A stretch of DNA of 64,000 nucleotides from Natranaerovirga pectinivora (GTDB lineage Bacteria; Bacillota; Clostridia; Lachnospirales; DSM-24629). The notes beneath the pieces were generated by a model. The model saw only the letters and a program-made list of their open reading frames with translations. It searched no databases and was not told the origin of the DNA. Position 1 is the stretch's first letter; each line of letters opens with the position of its first letter. The stretch is taken from assembly GCF_004342165.1 (NCBI RefSeq), contig NZ_SMAL01000004.1:172682-236681 (forward strand). Direction: 5' to 3'. This document shows positions 17,818 to 28,051 of this stretch, piece after piece. A program made the position numbers and the translations under genes.

Positions 17818-19067
17818 AACTCTTTTATCCTCCCAATATCTAAATTATTGATCCTTCCTACTAATGAAAGGCTTAATTTATCATATTGTAGTATTTTATC
17901 TGTCAACACTTTGAAATCATCAAGGGTTACGCTATTAAGCTTCTCTATAATCTCATCTTGAGTTTTTACTCTTCCTAATAATATTATAGATTTTCCATTA
18001 CTACTCATTTTACTATTGGTACTTTCTAATCCTATGATATAATTGCTTTTTAACTGTTCTTTTATTTTATTGAGTTCTTCTTCTGTAATCAAGTTTTCTC
18101 TTAACTTCTTAATTTCTTCTTTTATTTGAACAAAGACTTCTTCAACATATATAGGATTTGATGCTGCATAAATATATAATAATCCTGTATACTTATATGT
18201 GCTTGTATAAGAGTAAATTGAATAAGCTAGACCTTTTTCCTCTCTAATAGATTGAAATAATCTAGAATTCATTCCACCACCTAAAACCGTATTTAAAATA
18301 GCTAATGTATATAAATCTTTTGATAAGTAATCAATCCCAGGAAATCCTAGACACAGATGAGCTTGTTCAATATCTTTGTCTTTGTAAATAAAACTTTTAT
18401 TGTATTCAGGATTGTATACCATTTCATTTTCAATATCACTTGGGATGTCTTTAAAGATTTCATTTAGAGCATTCATTATTTTAGTTTCTTCAAAATTACC
18501 TGCTACAGAGATCACAATATTTTGACCATAATAATTCTCATTAAAGTACTTTAACAGTTCATCTCTTTTTATTTTTTTTATGTTTTCTTTTGTTCCTAAT
18601 ATATTATAGCCTAAAGATTGACCTTGCCAAACATTCTGTTGAAATAGGTCGTGTGCAATATCTTCTGGACTATCTTCATACATATCAATTTCATCAAGTA
18701 TCACTGTATGTTCTTTTTCAATATCTTCATCAGCAAATAAAGAATTTTGTAACATATCACCTAATATCTCCATAGCAATTTCTATATGTTCATCTAATGT
18801 TTGAGCATAATAACAAGTATATTCTTTTGCCGTGAAGGCATTAAGATGGCCACCTATAGCTGACATATCTTCTGCTATTTGTTTAGCAGTTCTATTTTTC
18901 GTTCCTTTAAACAGCATATGTTCAATAAAATGAGATATTCCATTATTCTCTAAATCTTCAAATACAGAACCTGTTCTAACCCAAACACCAACTGCCACAG
19001 AACGTACTGAATCCATTTTTTCTAATACAACTTTTATACCATTATCCAATGTATTTGTATTTATCAT
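17802..19067 (-). CDS. mlpA: M16 family zinc peptidase (MlpA/YmxG type)
   Basis: A pitrilysin-type metallopeptidase. The inverted zinc motif HFIEH is in [14 protein letters not shown] near residue 47, and the distal Glu lies in the [20 protein letters not shown] region about 75 residues later. [24 protein letters not shown] is the family's C-terminal signature. It has one 421-residue M16 pair, as in Bacillus YmxG. Natural substrates are not known. It lies between pnp and dut, as in many Firmicutes. Confidence 0.93.
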   Translation of the reverse strand: MINTNTLDNGIKVVLEKMDSVRSVAVGVWVRTGSVFEDLENNGISHFIEHMLFKGTKNRTAKQIAEDMSAIGGHLNAFTAKEYTCYYAQTLDEHIEIAMEILGDMLQNSLFADEDIEKEHTVILDEIDMYEDSPEDIAHDLFQQNVWQGQSLGYNILGTKENIKKIKRDELLKYFNENYYGQNIVISVAGNFEETKIMNALNEIFKDIPSDIENEMVYNPEYNKSFIYKDKDIEQAHLCLGFPGIDYLSKDLYTLAILNTVLGGGMNSRLFQSIREEKGLAYSIYSYTSTYKYTGLLYIYAASNPIYVEEVFVQIKEEIKKLRENLITEEELNKIKEQLKSNYIIGLESTNSKMSSNGKSIILLGRVKTQDEIIEKLNSVTLDDFKVLTDKILQYDKLSLSLVGRINNLDIGRIKELWEKE

Positions 19068-19102
19068 GTAAGCACCTCACTACAGTTTTTATCATCTACG
19101 CT

Positions 19103-19120
19103 TTTCTCATTTTTGAGAAA
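19103..19120. other. 7 bp perfect stem in the pnp-mlpA gap
   Basis: TTTCTCA and TGAGAAA flank a four-base loop about 35 bases before the mlpA ATG. No T tract follows. It may shape the mlpA leader; function unknown. Confidence 0.3.
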
Positions 19121-19197
19121 CACCATTCTATTGATCATTGTTCTAAAATAGGAAAATGGCTTTTTCCCTAACATATAAAAACTTCTAATAATATAAG

Positions 19198-19227
19198 AAA
19201 ACACAAACCTTAAAAGGTTTATGTTTT
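19198..19227 (-). terminator. pnp terminator
   Basis: AAAACACAAACCTT pairs with AAGGTTTATGTTTT across a two-base centre (one mismatch) directly after the pnp stop, giving a T-rich 3' arm on the minus strand. Confidence 0.7.
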
Positions 19228-19233
19228 AGTATT

Positions 19234-21321
19234 TTACTCTGCATCATATTTTATTAAATTAATTCTTCCTTGGCCATCAATTTCTGCAACTTTTACTGTA
19301 ATGACATCTCCAACTGAAACCACATCTTCAACATTTTCAACTCTCTCTTTTGAAAGTTTTGAGATATGAACAAGACCTTCTTTTCCTGGTGCTAATTCAA
19401 CAAAAGCACCAAACTTCATAATCTTTGTCACTTTACCCGTATAAATTTGTCCTGCTTCTATTGTTTTTGTAATGGATTCAATAATTTCTAATGCTCGTTT
19501 AGCCATATCGGAATCTGGACCACAAATAAATACTCTTCCATCGTCTTCAATATCTATCTTAACTTTAGTTTCATCAATGATCTTATTGATTGTTTTTCCT
19601 CTTGGTCCTATAAGTTCACTGATTTTCTCTGGGTCTATTTTAATCTGAATAATTTGTGGTGCATATGGTGATAATTCTTTTCTAGGCTCTGAAATACATT
19701 TTAACATAACTTCATCAAGAATATACATTCTTGCTCTATTGGTTTGTTTAATAGATTCTCTTATGATTTCTCTTGTTAATCCTAAGATTTTCATATCTAA
19801 TTGGATTGCTGTAATCCCTTTATGACTTCCTGCTACTTTAAAGTCCATATCTCCAAAAAAGTCTTCTAACCCTTGAATATCTGTTAGTAATACATAATCA
19901 TCATCTGTATCACCTGTTACAAGACCTACTGAAATACCTGCAACAGCAGATTTTATTGGCACACCTGCAGCCATAAGTGCTAATGTAGAGGCACAGATAC
20001 TTGCCTGAGATGTAGATCCATTAGAGCTTAGAATTTCAGAAACAAGTCTAATAGCATATGGGAATTCTTCTTCTGAAGGAATAACAGGTAATAAGGCTTT
20101 TTCCCCTAAAGCACCATGTCCAATTTCTCTTCTACCTGGTCCTCTTGATGGTCTTGCTTCTCCAACTGAGTACGCTGGGAAGTTATAGTGATGCATATAA
20201 CGTTTGCTATCTTCTAATTCATCTAAGCCATCAATGACTTGAACATCTCCTAATGCACCTAAGGTAGCAACAGTTAATGCTTGTGTTTGACCTCTTGAGA
20301 ATAAACCTGAACCATGTGTTTTTGGTAATATATCTACTTCTGCTGTTAATTTTCTTATTTCTTCTAAAGAACGTCCATCAGGGCGTTTGTGATCTTTTAA
20401 TATCATTCTTCTAACTGTTTCTTTTTCGAACTTGTAAATTGCAGCACCAATGTATTGTGACCACTCTTCATTAGTTTGTTCAAAGTGACTTTTTACTTCA
20501 TCTTTTAAAGCTGTCATTTGTTCATCTCTTACTTGCTTTATATCCGTAAATACAGCCGTTTCCATTCTTTCATCAGTAATATACTCTTTTACTGCTTGAT
20601 ATATTTCTGTTGGTAATGATGAACTTGGATACTCATGTTTTGGTTTTCCAACTTCTTTTACAATACCTTCTATGAATTCTACGATTTGTTTGTTAACATC
20701 GTCCCCTCTAAATATTGCTTCTAAAACAATATCATCTGGTACTTCATTGGCATTTGCTTCAATCATCATTACTTTGTCTTTAATAGATGCTACTGTTACA
20801 GCCATAGTAGATTTTTCTCTTTGAGCTGAAGTAGGGTTAATAACATATTCTCCATCTACATAACCCACAATTGTTGATCCTAATGGTCCATTAAAAGGAA
20901 TATCTGATATAGATACTGCTATTGATGAACCAATCATAGCTGTTACTTCAGGACTAGCATCTTGATCTACAGATAATACCGCATTCACCACTGCTACATC
21001 ATTTCTATAATCCTCTGGAAACAATGGTCTTAAGGGTCTATCAATAACCCTAGATGTAAGAACTGCATTCTCAGAAGGTCTACCTTCTCTTTTAATGAAT
21101 CCTCCTGGAATCTTTCCTACTGAATAAAATCTTTCCTCATAATCCACACTTAAAGGGAAAAAATCAATGCCCTCTCTTGGTTTTGTTGAAGCTGTTGCAG
21201 TAGATAAAACCACTGTATCGCCATATTTTACAAGTGCTGCCCCATTTGCTTGTTCAGCTACTTTTCCTATCTCAACTGTTAATGTTTTTCCTGCTAACTC
21301 CATTGAATAAGTTTTTATCAT
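19234..21321 (-). CDS. pnp: Polyribonucleotide nucleotidyltransferase (PNPase)
   Basis: A phosphorolytic 3'-5' exoribonuclease. Two RNase PH-like domains are seen (first with [15 protein letters not shown]; second with [14 protein letters not shown] and KAGS-like [16 protein letters not shown]), then a KH domain with [15 protein letters not shown] near residue 565 and an S1 domain with [21 protein letters not shown] near 645. It has 695 residues, the usual size. It follows rpsO as in most bacteria, and its leader has a 25 bp hairpin (21542-21599) that could support autoregulation. Confidence 0.98.
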   Translation of the reverse strand: MIKTYSMELAGKTLTVEIGKVAEQANGAALVKYGDTVVLSTATASTKPREGIDFFPLSVDYEERFYSVGKIPGGFIKREGRPSENAVLTSRVIDRPLRPLFPEDYRNDVAVVNAVLSVDQDASPEVTAMIGSSIAVSISDIPFNGPLGSTIVGYVDGEYVINPTSAQREKSTMAVTVASIKDKVMMIEANANEVPDDIVLEAIFRGDDVNKQIVEFIEGIVKEVGKPKHEYPSSSLPTEIYQAVKEYITDERMETAVFTDIKQVRDEQMTALKDEVKSHFEQTNEEWSQYIGAAIYKFEKETVRRMILKDHKRPDGRSLEEIRKLTAEVDILPKTHGSGLFSRGQTQALTVATLGALGDVQVIDGLDELEDSKRYMHHYNFPAYSVGEARPSRGPGRREIGHGALGEKALLPVIPSEEEFPYAIRLVSEILSSNGSTSQASICASTLALMAAGVPIKSAVAGISVGLVTGDTDDDYVLLTDIQGLEDFFGDMDFKVAGSHKGITAIQLDMKILGLTREIIRESIKQTNRARMYILDEVMLKCISEPRKELSPYAPQIIQIKIDPEKISELIGPRGKTINKIIDETKVKIDIEDDGRVFICGPDSDMAKRALEIIESITKTIEAGQIYTGKVTKIMKFGAFVELAPGKEGLVHISKLSKERVENVEDVVSVGDVITVKVAEIDGQGRINLIKYDAE

Positions 21322-21487
21322 ATAAATCTCCTTTCTTGTTATCTTTTGTATTATTTTATTTTAATTCAAATCGCGTTATAGAGTTAAATTTAAAAGTATC
21401 ATCTTTAAATAATATCTCCACTTTTACTTTAAAAATTATCAATCTAATATACAAAAATTGGAAGAATTAAAAAAGGTAAATAAATTA

Positions 21488-21505
21488 CTTCGTCATGTAA
21501 CGAAG
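21488..21505 (-). promoter_or_regulatory. Second leader stem before pnp
   Basis: CTTCGT (21488-21493) pairs with ACGAAG (21500-21505) around a six-base loop, between the large hairpin and the pnp start. It would be in the pnp leader RNA. No T tract follows. Confidence 0.4.
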
Positions 21506-21541
21506 CATTATCATAATTTTACAAGAAAGGATTTTTTCACT

Positions 21542-21599
21542 ATGTTTATTCAAGAAATACAAAATGTACAAATTCATTTTATATTTCTTGAACAAACAT
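21542..21599 (-). promoter_or_regulatory. Long pnp leader hairpin
   Basis: Bases 21542-21566 pair with 21575-21599 over 25 positions with an 8-base loop. Only two pairs are not Watson-Crick (48/93 and 60/81 of that line), and both are G-U in the minus-strand RNA but A-C in the plus strand, which shows selection on the pnp transcript rather than on DNA. E. coli pnp has a long RNase III-processed leader stem through which PNPase represses itself; the same design here is inference. Confidence 0.65.
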
Positions 21600-21630
21600 T
21601 TTAGCTACTATTCCCAACCTATAAAATTAT

Positions 21631-21650
21631 AGAGCGGATTCCTCCGCTCT
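21631..21650 (-). terminator. rpsO terminator
   Basis: A perfect 8 bp GC-rich stem AGAGCGGA/TCCGCTCT with a four-base loop, nine bases past the rpsO stop. The tail is AT-rich rather than a pure T run, so some read-through into pnp is plausible. Confidence 0.7.
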
Positions 21651-21658
21651 CCAATTTA

Positions 21659-21922
21659 TTATCTTCTTAATCCAAGTTTTGCTATTAAAGCACGGTATGC
21701 TTCAATATCGTTGTTCATAAGATATTTAAGTAAACCTCTTCTTTGACCAACCATTTTTAAAAGACCTCTTCTTGAATGATGATCTTTTTTGTGTGTTTTT
21801 AAATGCTCAGTTAATTGAGTAATTCTTTCTGTTAATAAAGCGATTTGAACTTCTGGTGAACCAGTGTCTCCCTCAGTTCTTCCAAATTCTTTCATGATTT
21901 CTTGTTTTCTTAATTTATCCAT
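21659..21922 (-). CDS. rpsO: 30S ribosomal protein S15
   Basis: S15 binds 16S rRNA and joins the platform of the 30S subunit. The 87-residue sequence has the family signature [39 protein letters not shown] and ends [15 protein letters not shown] precedes the ATG. It has its own promoter (22012-22040) and a structured leader (21948-21992), and its terminator is followed by pnp. Confidence 0.98.
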   Translation of the reverse strand: MDKLRKQEIMKEFGRTEGDTGSPEVQIALLTERITQLTEHLKTHKKDHHSRRGLLKMVGQRRGLLKYLMNNDIEAYRALIAKLGLRR

Positions 21923-21947
21923 GTTAATCCTCCTAAAAGTATATTCA

Positions 21948-21992
21948 CCTTATGCTAAGAAATGGGCGGAGATTCCTATTTCTGGGCATAGG
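21948..21992 (-). promoter_or_regulatory. rpsO leader hairpin (candidate S15 autoregulatory element)
   Basis: In the minus-strand RNA CCTATGC pairs with GCATAAGG, and AGAAAT inside it pairs with ATTTCT, giving a two-part stem that ends about 25 bases before the rpsO start codon. S15 represses its own mRNA in several bacteria by binding such leaders. The resemblance here is structural only; I cannot confirm the family. Confidence 0.45.
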
Positions 21993-22011
21993 CATTAATT
22001 TTTTACACTTT

Positions 22012-22040
22012 ATTATATCATATGCAATTTTATTTGTAAA
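22012..22040 (-). promoter_or_regulatory. rpsO promoter (sigma-A, extended -10)
   Basis: On the minus strand TTTACA (22035-22040) is 17 bases from a perfect TATAAT (22012-22017) that is also preceded by TGA, an extended -10. Confidence 0.8.
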
Positions 22041-22046
22041 CCAAAT

Positions 22047-22447
22047 ATGAAAGTCTAATCTGCAAACTTGCTTGCAAGGATTTGGAGATTAGACTTTCAT
22101 TGAAACCTTGTGCCTGTAGCGTAGCGAAAGGCATGTTACAAGGTTGATATGAAAATATGATTTTCAAACTTGCTTGCAAGGATTTGGAGATTAGACTTTC
22201 ATTGAAACCTTGTGCTGTAGCGTAGCGAAAGGCATGTTACAAGGTTGATATGAAAATATGATTTTCAAACTTGCTTGCAAGGATTTGGAGATTAGACTTT
22301 CATTGAAACCTTGTGCGTAGCGTAGCGAAAGGCATGTTACAAGGTTGATATGAAAATATGATTTTCAAACTTGCTTGCAAGGATTTGGAGATTAGACTTT
22401 CATTGAAACCTTGTGCCTGTAGCGTAGCGAAAGGCATGTTACAAGGC
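22047..22447. repeat. R2 tandem array of about 101 bp palindromic units
   Basis: The core CAAACTTGCTTGCAAGG, identical to that of array R1, starts at 22063, 22165, 22266 and 22366, so units are 102, 101 and 100 bp plus a shorter last one. Length changes come from a small indel (CCTGTAG, CTGTAG or CGTAG) in an otherwise nearly identical unit. The first core is flanked by a 19-position inverted repeat with one mismatch, ATGAAAGTCTAATCT against AGATTAGACTTTCAT. Each unit also has CCTTGT...ACAAGG ends of a second stem. The array fills the ribF-rpsO gap and encodes nothing visible. Confidence 0.9.
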
Positions 22448-22465
22448 TTATCTAAACCTTCAAGT

Positions 22466-23395
22466 TTACACAGTGCTTTTCAGATAATTTTTAGCTTCTA
22501 AAATGTCTTTTACAATTTGGTTTTGTAACGTTTCAAACGAATCAAATTTTTGTTCTTCTCTCAAATACTTAAGCAATTCAACTTCTATAGTATGTCCATA
22601 TAATTCTAAACTTATATCATATATATAAGTTTCCACTGTTCTATTTTTACCTTCACTATCTACAGTTGGATTAACCCCAATATTGGTAATACTATTATAC
22701 CAAGTGTTGTCTATTCTTGTTCGAGTTGCATAGACTCCATTTGGTGGCAAAAGCTTATCTTTCTTGGTAACAAGGTTTGCTGTTGGAAACCCTAGTTTCC
22801 TTCCGATTTTCTTACCGTGATCTACTTTTCCAATAATCCTAAAAGATTCACCTAATAATTCTTTTGCCTTTTCCATATCCCCTTCTTTTATTGTTTCTCT
22901 TATCAGAGAGCTGCTAATAGCTATACCATTAATCTTCTTTTTTTCAATGATTTTAATTTCATAGCCATATGTAGAAGCATAGTTTTTTAAGAAATTGATA
23001 TCCCCTTGCCTTTTATGACCAAACCTATAATCATTACCAACAACAATTAGTTTAGCATCTAATTGTTTGATTAATATTTCTTCAATAAAATTCAAAGGTG
23101 ACATATGAAGGGTTTCTTCGTTAAAAGGATATTCAATTAAAACATCTATGCCTAATCTATCAAACTTGTTAGCTCTTTCTTCACCAACAAGAATAAGTTC
23201 TACTGGTTTTTTAGATGCAATAATATAACTTGGATGTGGATTGAATGTAAAGGCAACAGAAGTTAATCCCTCTTTTTTACCTTCTAGAACTTCCTTTAAG
23301 AGAAGTTGATGGCCTTTATGAATACCATCAAAATTACCAAGAGCTACTGCTGTATCTTTGAAGTTAAACTTTTTTTCTTTAACTATGTAGTTCAT
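22466..23395 (-). CDS. ribF: Bifunctional riboflavin kinase / FAD synthetase
   Basis: It turns riboflavin into FMN and FAD. The N-terminal adenylyltransferase domain has ALGNFDGIHKGH near residue 17 and ISSSLIRETIKEG; the C-terminal flavokinase domain has GRKLGFPTANL near 200 and NPTVDSEGKNRTVETYI. It has 309 residues, as usual. It is the last gene of the rimP-to-ribF operon; the R2 array follows and no simple terminator is seen. Confidence 0.97.
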   Translation of the reverse strand: MNYIVKEKKFNFKDTAVALGNFDGIHKGHQLLLKEVLEGKKEGLTSVAFTFNPHPSYIIASKKPVELILVGEERANKFDRLGIDVLIEYPFNEETLHMSPLNFIEEILIKQLDAKLIVVGNDYRFGHKRQGDINFLKNYASTYGYEIKIIEKKKINGIAISSSLIRETIKEGDMEKAKELLGESFRIIGKVDHGKKIGRKLGFPTANLVTKKDKLLPPNGVYATRTRIDNTWYNSITNIGVNPTVDSEGKNRTVETYIYDISLELYGHTIEVELLKYLREEQKFDSFETLQNQIVKDILEAKNYLKSTV

Positions 23396-23404
23396 GTTAT
23401 CACC

Positions 23405-24301
23405 TCAAAGAAATATTTTTATAGGCTTTAAAACTTTTTCATCTACAATATATTGGTACAAACCTATAAACTGATTGTTTTCATCATAAACTCTAATTAT
23501 TTCATCAGGTTCCATAGTTATAGTAAGATTTAATTTATGGATATCTAATTTGTTACCATTGTATAAGTATTTGTATTGATCTTCTTTTACAATTGTAGAA
23601 TTATATTCTTTAAATAAATCCTGAACAGGATATATATAGTCTTCTAGCTCATTATTGCTCATTAATATATCGATTTGATCAAGTGTAATACTTTGATCCA
23701 CATTAAAAATACCTACTTCTGTTCTTTTCAGTGCCATCATATGACCACCACATCCTAATTTTTGTCCAATATCATGACATAGGGTTCTAATGTATGTGCC
23801 TTTTGAACATTTAACAACCATTTTAATTTCACTAGGCTTTATGTCTAGGACATTTATATAATGGATGAATATAGTCCTTGATTTTCTCTCTATTTCTATT
23901 CCTTCTCTTGCTAGTTCGTAGAGTTTTTTCCCTTTAACTTTAAGGGCTGAGTACATAGGTGGTATTTGATGATATTCTCCAATAAAGCTTTTAATCACTT
24001 CTTCTATTTGCTCCTGAGTTACTTCTATGGCTTTTTCTTCTAATATTCTACCTGTATGATCTTGGGTATCTGTTGTGATGCCCAGCTTTAACACAGCTTC
24101 ATAAACTTTGTCTGTATCCGTTAATAGACCACTTACCTTAGTCCCTTTACCTAAGCATATAGGAAGAACCCCTTCTGCTTCAGGGTCTAAGGTTCCTGTA
24201 TGACCTATTTTTCTTTGATTTAATATTCTTCTTAACTTGGCCACTACATCGTGGGATGTGTATCCTTTTTCTTTGTATACATTAATAATACCATTAATCA
24301 A
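23405..24301 (-). CDS. truB: tRNA pseudouridine(55) synthase
   Basis: TruB makes pseudouridine-55 in the T loop of tRNAs. The catalytic Asp is in GHTGTLDPEAEGVLPICLG near residue 39, with YSALKVKGKKLYELAREG and KCSKGTYIRTLCHDIG downstream. The 298-residue length is normal, with a C-terminal PUA-like part. It lies 9 bases before ribF and 12 after nrnA. Confidence 0.97.
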   Translation of the reverse strand: MINGIINVYKEKGYTSHDVVAKLRRILNQRKIGHTGTLDPEAEGVLPICLGKGTKVSGLLTDTDKVYEAVLKLGITTDTQDHTGRILEEKAIEVTQEQIEEVIKSFIGEYHQIPPMYSALKVKGKKLYELAREGIEIERKSRTIFIHYINVLDIKPSEIKMVVKCSKGTYIRTLCHDIGQKLGCGGHMMALKRTEVGIFNVDQSITLDQIDILMSNNELEDYIYPVQDLFKEYNSTIVKEDQYKYLYNGNKLDIHKLNLTITMEPDEIIRVYDENNQFIGLYQYIVDEKVLKPIKIFL

Positions 24302-24313
24302 ATTTTATCACCC

Positions 24314-25270
24314 TTAAAGGATTTGTTGTTGAATCAGTTCAAGTATTTCATCTATAATTTTATTATAATCTCCTGTAATAGAACATCCAGCTGCTTTCGT
24401 ATGCCCGCCACCATTAAATGCCATAGCAATTTTACATACATCAATTTTATCATTAGCTCTAAAACTTATTTTGAATGTACTATCTACAGTCTCATATAAG
24501 AAAAAAGCTACCATAACACCTTTTGTAACCCTTAAAGCATCAATAATTCCATCTGTATCTTTAAATGAACCATTATGCTTATTAAAATCCTCTGATTTTA
24601 GATAGGCGTAAATGCATTTACCACCAAAAGCTAATGATGCGTTCATTAAAGCTGCACCTAGTAATTTATTCTGTATATAGGTTTTTTCATTAAAAAGGAG
24701 ATCAATAATATTTGAAAAATTAAATTGATACTCAATAAGATTACCTATAATTTCAAGGGTTTTTTTAGTTGTATTGCTATGCTTTAATCCACCTGTGTCA
24801 AATATTATACCAGTATACAATGCTTCCGCTATTTCTTTATTAATACAATCCTTTTCTATTAGGTCATATACCATTTCTGATGTTGAACTAGCATTTAATA
24901 CATAATTTTCATTAGCAAATTTGGTATTGCTAATATGATGGTCAATATTAAAGGTTAAAGAAGCATTTTCAAAAATTTGAACTGCTTCTCCTAACCTTTC
25001 CTTATCTCCACAATCTAAGGCAATAAACAAATCATACTCATCTTTATCTATATTAGAAATAATCAATTCTTGACCCTTTAAAAAAGAATAGGTATCTGGC
25101 ATGAATTCAATAAAAACATTAACTAATTTATCTGGATACACTTTTTTAATATACTGACCTAGAGCTAGAGATGAACCTATACTATCTCCATCAGGGTTCA
25201 TATGTCCAGATAATATAATCTTATTACTGTTCTTAATAGCATCTAAGATTTTTTTTTTCAAAAGAATCAC
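24314..25270 (-). CDS. nrnA: DHH family oligoribonuclease / pAp phosphatase (NrnA type)
   Basis: A DHH-DHHA1 phosphoesterase of 318 residues. Metal-binding motifs are HMNPDGDSIGS (about 22-32), ALDCGDKERLG, and NIDHHISNTKF (about 105), with GGGHTKAAGCSI in the C-terminal DHHA1 domain. NrnA degrades short RNA oligomers and pAp in Bacillus. Its place between rbfA and truB is conserved in Firmicutes. It abuts rbfA with no gap, which suggests coupling. Confidence 0.94.
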   Translation of the reverse strand: MILLKKKILDAIKNSNKIILSGHMNPDGDSIGSSLALGQYIKKVYPDKLVNVFIEFMPDTYSFLKGQELIISNIDKDEYDLFIALDCGDKERLGEAVQIFENASLTFNIDHHISNTKFANENYVLNASSTSEMVYDLIEKDCINKEIAEALYTGIIFDTGGLKHSNTTKKTLEIIGNLIEYQFNFSNIIDLLFNEKTYIQNKLLGAALMNASLAFGGKCIYAYLKSEDFNKHNGSFKDTDGIIDALRVTKGVMVAFFLYETVDSTFKISFRANDKIDVCKIAMAFNGGGHTKAAGCSITGDYNKIIDEILELIQQQIL

Positions 25271-25630
25271 CTATTCGCTTTTTTTGTTTAAGTCATCTAT
25301 TAGCTTAGACATATAAACACTTCGCTCAATAGAATCATCATTTACAAATTTAATTTCTGGTGTATTTCTTAAATTAATACGCTTTGCAATTTCTGTTCTA
25401 ATAAAGGATGAGGCACTATTTAATCCTTTTATTGAATCATTCTGTTCAGTTTCATTGCCTAAGACACTAATAAATACTTTACAGTGCTTTAAATCACTAG
25501 TTGTATTAACATCAACTACTGAAGTCATAAGGTGTATTCTTGGGTCTTTTAATTGGTTTTGAATAATTGAACTGAGTTCCTTTTTAATTTCTTCATTAAT
25601 TCTAATCATTCTTGATGAAGTTTTTTTCAT
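25271..25630 (-). CDS. rbfA: 30S ribosome-binding factor A
   Basis: RbfA helps 16S rRNA maturation in the 30S subunit. The sequence has RMIRINEEIKKELSSIIQNQLKDPRI and the KH-like LKHCKVFISVLG, ending with RNTPEIKFVNDDSIERSVYMSKLID. The frame is open to a GTG at 25642, but GGTGG is best spaced for the ATG at 25630 (119 residues). It is six bases behind infB. Confidence 0.95.
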   Translation of the reverse strand: MKKTSSRMIRINEEIKKELSSIIQNQLKDPRIHLMTSVVDVNTTSDLKHCKVFISVLGNETEQNDSIKGLNSASSFIRTEIAKRINLRNTPEIKFVNDDSIERSVYMSKLIDDLNKKSE

Positions 25631-25648
25631 GTTTTCCACCACCCAAAT

Positions 25649-27679
25649 TTATTTTCTTGGTATTTCTTCCATGATAAATGCTTCTACTATGTCATTTTCT
25701 TTTAAATCGTTGAATTTCTCTAACATAATACCACATTCATATCCTGTATTAACTTCTTTTGCATCGTCTTTGAATCTTTTTAATGATGCCAATTGTCCTT
25801 CATAAATAACAATGCCGTCTCTTACAAGTCTTACACCTGCATTACGAACAAGTTTTCCATCTTGTACATACGCACCACCAATAGTACCTACACCAGATAC
25901 TTTGAAGGTGTCTCTTATTTGAGCATGACCTATTATTTTCTCTGCAAATTCAGGATCTAACATACCTTTCATTGCAGCTTCAATGTCTTCAATTGCATTG
26001 TATATAATTCTGTATAATCTGATATCAATTTTCTCTCTATCTGCAACAGTCTTAGCACTTGTCTCTGGTCTTACGTTAAATCCTATTATAATAGCATTTG
26101 AAGCAGATGCTAATAATACGTCAGACTCTGTTACTGCACCTACACCACCATGAATTATTTTAATAACAACTTCGTCATTAGATAACTTTTGAAGGCTTTG
26201 TCTAACTGCTTCAACGGACCCTTGTACGTCTGCTTTAACAACTATATTTAATTCTTTAACTTTACCAGCTTGAATTTGGCTAAATAAGTCATCTAATGTT
26301 ACTTTAGTGGCAGTATTTTGTATTAAATCTACTCTTCCTTTTTCAATTACTTTTTCAGCAACTTGGCGAGCTTCTCTATCGCTTTTTGCCATATAGAAAG
26401 GTTCCCCTGCAAAAGGCACTTCATTAAGACCTAATATTTCTACTGGCTTTGATGGTCCTGCTTCTTTTACTCTTCTACCTTTATCGTCCATCATTGCTCT
26501 TACTTTTCCATATGCACTACCTGCAACAATAGGATCTCCAACTCTTAATGTACCATTTTGAACCAATACAGTAGCAACTGGACCTCTACCTTTATCTAAC
26601 TGAGCTTCAATGATAATTCCTCTAGCATTACGCTTTGGATTAGCTTTTAGTTCTGTCATTTCTGAAACAATAAGGACCATTTCTAATAATGTATCAATAC
26701 CTGTTCCATCAATAGCTGAAACTGGCACAGCTATAGTCTCTCCGCCCCAATCTTCTACAACTAAACCATACTCTACAAGTTCTTGTTTTACGCGATCTGG
26801 ATTAGCCCCTGGTTTATCAATTTTATTAATTGCTACAATTATTTCTACCCCTGCTGCTTTAGCATGGTTAATGGCTTCAATTGTTTGTGGCATAACACCA
26901 TCATCTGCTGCTACAACAAGTATAGCTATATCTGTTGCCATAGCACCACGCATTCTCATTGCAGTGAACGCCTCATGTCCTGGTGTATCTAAAAATGTAA
27001 TTTTGTTCCCATTAGATTCTACTACTGAAGCTCCAATATGTTGAGTTATTCCACCTGCTTCTCTAGAAGTAACATTGGTTTTTCTAATAGCATCCAGTAA
27101 AGAAGTTTTACCATGGTCAACATGCCCCATTACAACAACGATTGGTGGACGTGTTTTTAAATCCTTAGACTCACTAGGCGCTTCTTTAAAGAATTCTTCT
27201 AATATATCTACTTCATCTTCTTTTTCAACTAATATACCATATTTTTCTGCAATTTCTGTTGCTGTGTCAAAGTTTACTTCTTGATTGATATTAGCCATAA
27301 TACCCATCAACATAAGTTCTTTAATGATTTCTGTGCTTCTTACTTCTAATTTTTCTGCTAACTCTTTAATAACAATTTTCTCTTGAACTTTTATTATGCC
27401 TGAATAGTCTTGAGTTGATTCTTCTACCTCTTCAACTTCATTTGCTACTTCTAATGCTTTCACTTGATTATCTTCTTTGATCTCTGCGATTTCTACCTTA
27501 TTCTCTTCTTTCACTGAATCCTCTTTTCCGTAGTATTCCATTAATATGTTAATTTCTTCATCACTTAATGTACTCATATGACTTTGAACTTCAATGTCAA
27601 ATTCCGTTAACGTAGTTATTAATTCTTTACTGGTTTTTCCTAATTGTTTGGCAATTTCATATACACGCACTTTTGACAT
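25649..27679 (-). CDS. infB: Translation initiation factor IF-2
   Basis: The GTPase that places initiator tRNA on the ribosome. Two small IF2N domains lie at the N-terminus (about residues 1-50 and 100-150) around an acidic linker. The G domain has [14 protein letters not shown] near 185, [22 protein letters not shown] and SAIDGTG. Domains II-IV follow, with KVLREA-type ends. At 676 residues it is short, because the linker is short. It is central in the nusA-infB operon. Confidence 0.98.
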   Translation of the reverse strand: MSKVRVYEIAKQLGKTSKELITTLTEFDIEVQSHMSTLSDEEINILMEYYGKEDSVKEENKVEIAEIKEDNQVKALEVANEVEEVEESTQDYSGIIKVQEKIVIKELAEKLEVRSTEIIKELMLMGIMANINQEVNFDTATEIAEKYGILVEKEDEVDILEEFFKEAPSESKDLKTRPPIVVVMGHVDHGKTSLLDAIRKTNVTSREAGGITQHIGASVVESNGNKITFLDTPGHEAFTAMRMRGAMATDIAILVVAADDGVMPQTIEAINHAKAAGVEIIVAINKIDKPGANPDRVKQELVEYGLVVEDWGGETIAVPVSAIDGTGIDTLLEMVLIVSEMTELKANPKRNARGIIIEAQLDKGRGPVATVLVQNGTLRVGDPIVAGSAYGKVRAMMDDKGRRVKEAGPSKPVEILGLNEVPFAGEPFYMAKSDREARQVAEKVIEKGRVDLIQNTATKVTLDDLFSQIQAGKVKELNIVVKADVQGSVEAVRQSLQKLSNDEVVIKIIHGGVGAVTESDVLLASASNAIIIGFNVRPETSAKTVADREKIDIRLYRIIYNAIEDIEAAMKGMLDPEFAEKIIGHAQIRDTFKVSGVGTIGGAYVQDGKLVRNAGVRLVRDGIVIYEGQLASLKRFKDDAKEVNTGYECGIMLEKFNDLKENDIVEAFIMEEIPRK

Positions 27680-27739
27680 GCTAACACCTCCATTTTTATT
27701 CCTGAGCCTTTACATAACTTTAAGGAACATATGTATAGC

Positions 27740-28051
27740 TCAATTCAGCAAATCTAGTTGTTTTTTTATGGCTTCACAAAAACCTTTATCTAGTACTGCT
27801 ATTGAAGCACGGTAGGGTTTTCCAATGGCATGCCCTAATGAATCTTTATCACTATAAAAATACAAAGGGATATTTTTAGTATTACATTGATTTGTAAAAA
27901 GCTTTTTAGTATTAGCTGAAGCATCGTTAGCTACAATGACTAATAATGCTTTCTTCTCCCTAATAGCAGCTTCTGTTAAGGATTCTCCACTTGTTAGACT
28001 TCCTGATTTCATCATTAATCCTAACAGTGATAAAATTTTATTATTTTTCAA
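27740..28051 (-). CDS. rplGA: L7Ae-family RNA-binding protein (YlxQ)
   Basis: A small L7Ae/L30e-type protein that binds kink-turn RNA. It has KILSLLGLMMKSGSLTSGE and KKALLVIVANDAS, the fold's conserved strands. The open frame reaches 28078, deep in ylxR, but AAGGAGG about 12 bases upstream favours the TTG at 28051, giving 103 residues and an 11-base overlap with ylxR. Position between ylxR and infB is conserved. Confidence 0.9.
   Translation of the reverse strand: MKNNKILSLLGLMMKSGSLTSGESLTEAAIREKKALLVIVANDASANTKKLFTNQCNTKNIPLYFYSDKDSLGHAIGKPYRASIAVLDKGFCEAIKKQLDLLN

Noticed and set aside
26610..27044. Plus-strand 144-residue open frame opposite infB
   Set aside because: It is antisense to the highly conserved IF-2 G domain, where codon bias creates long open frames; no ribosome site.
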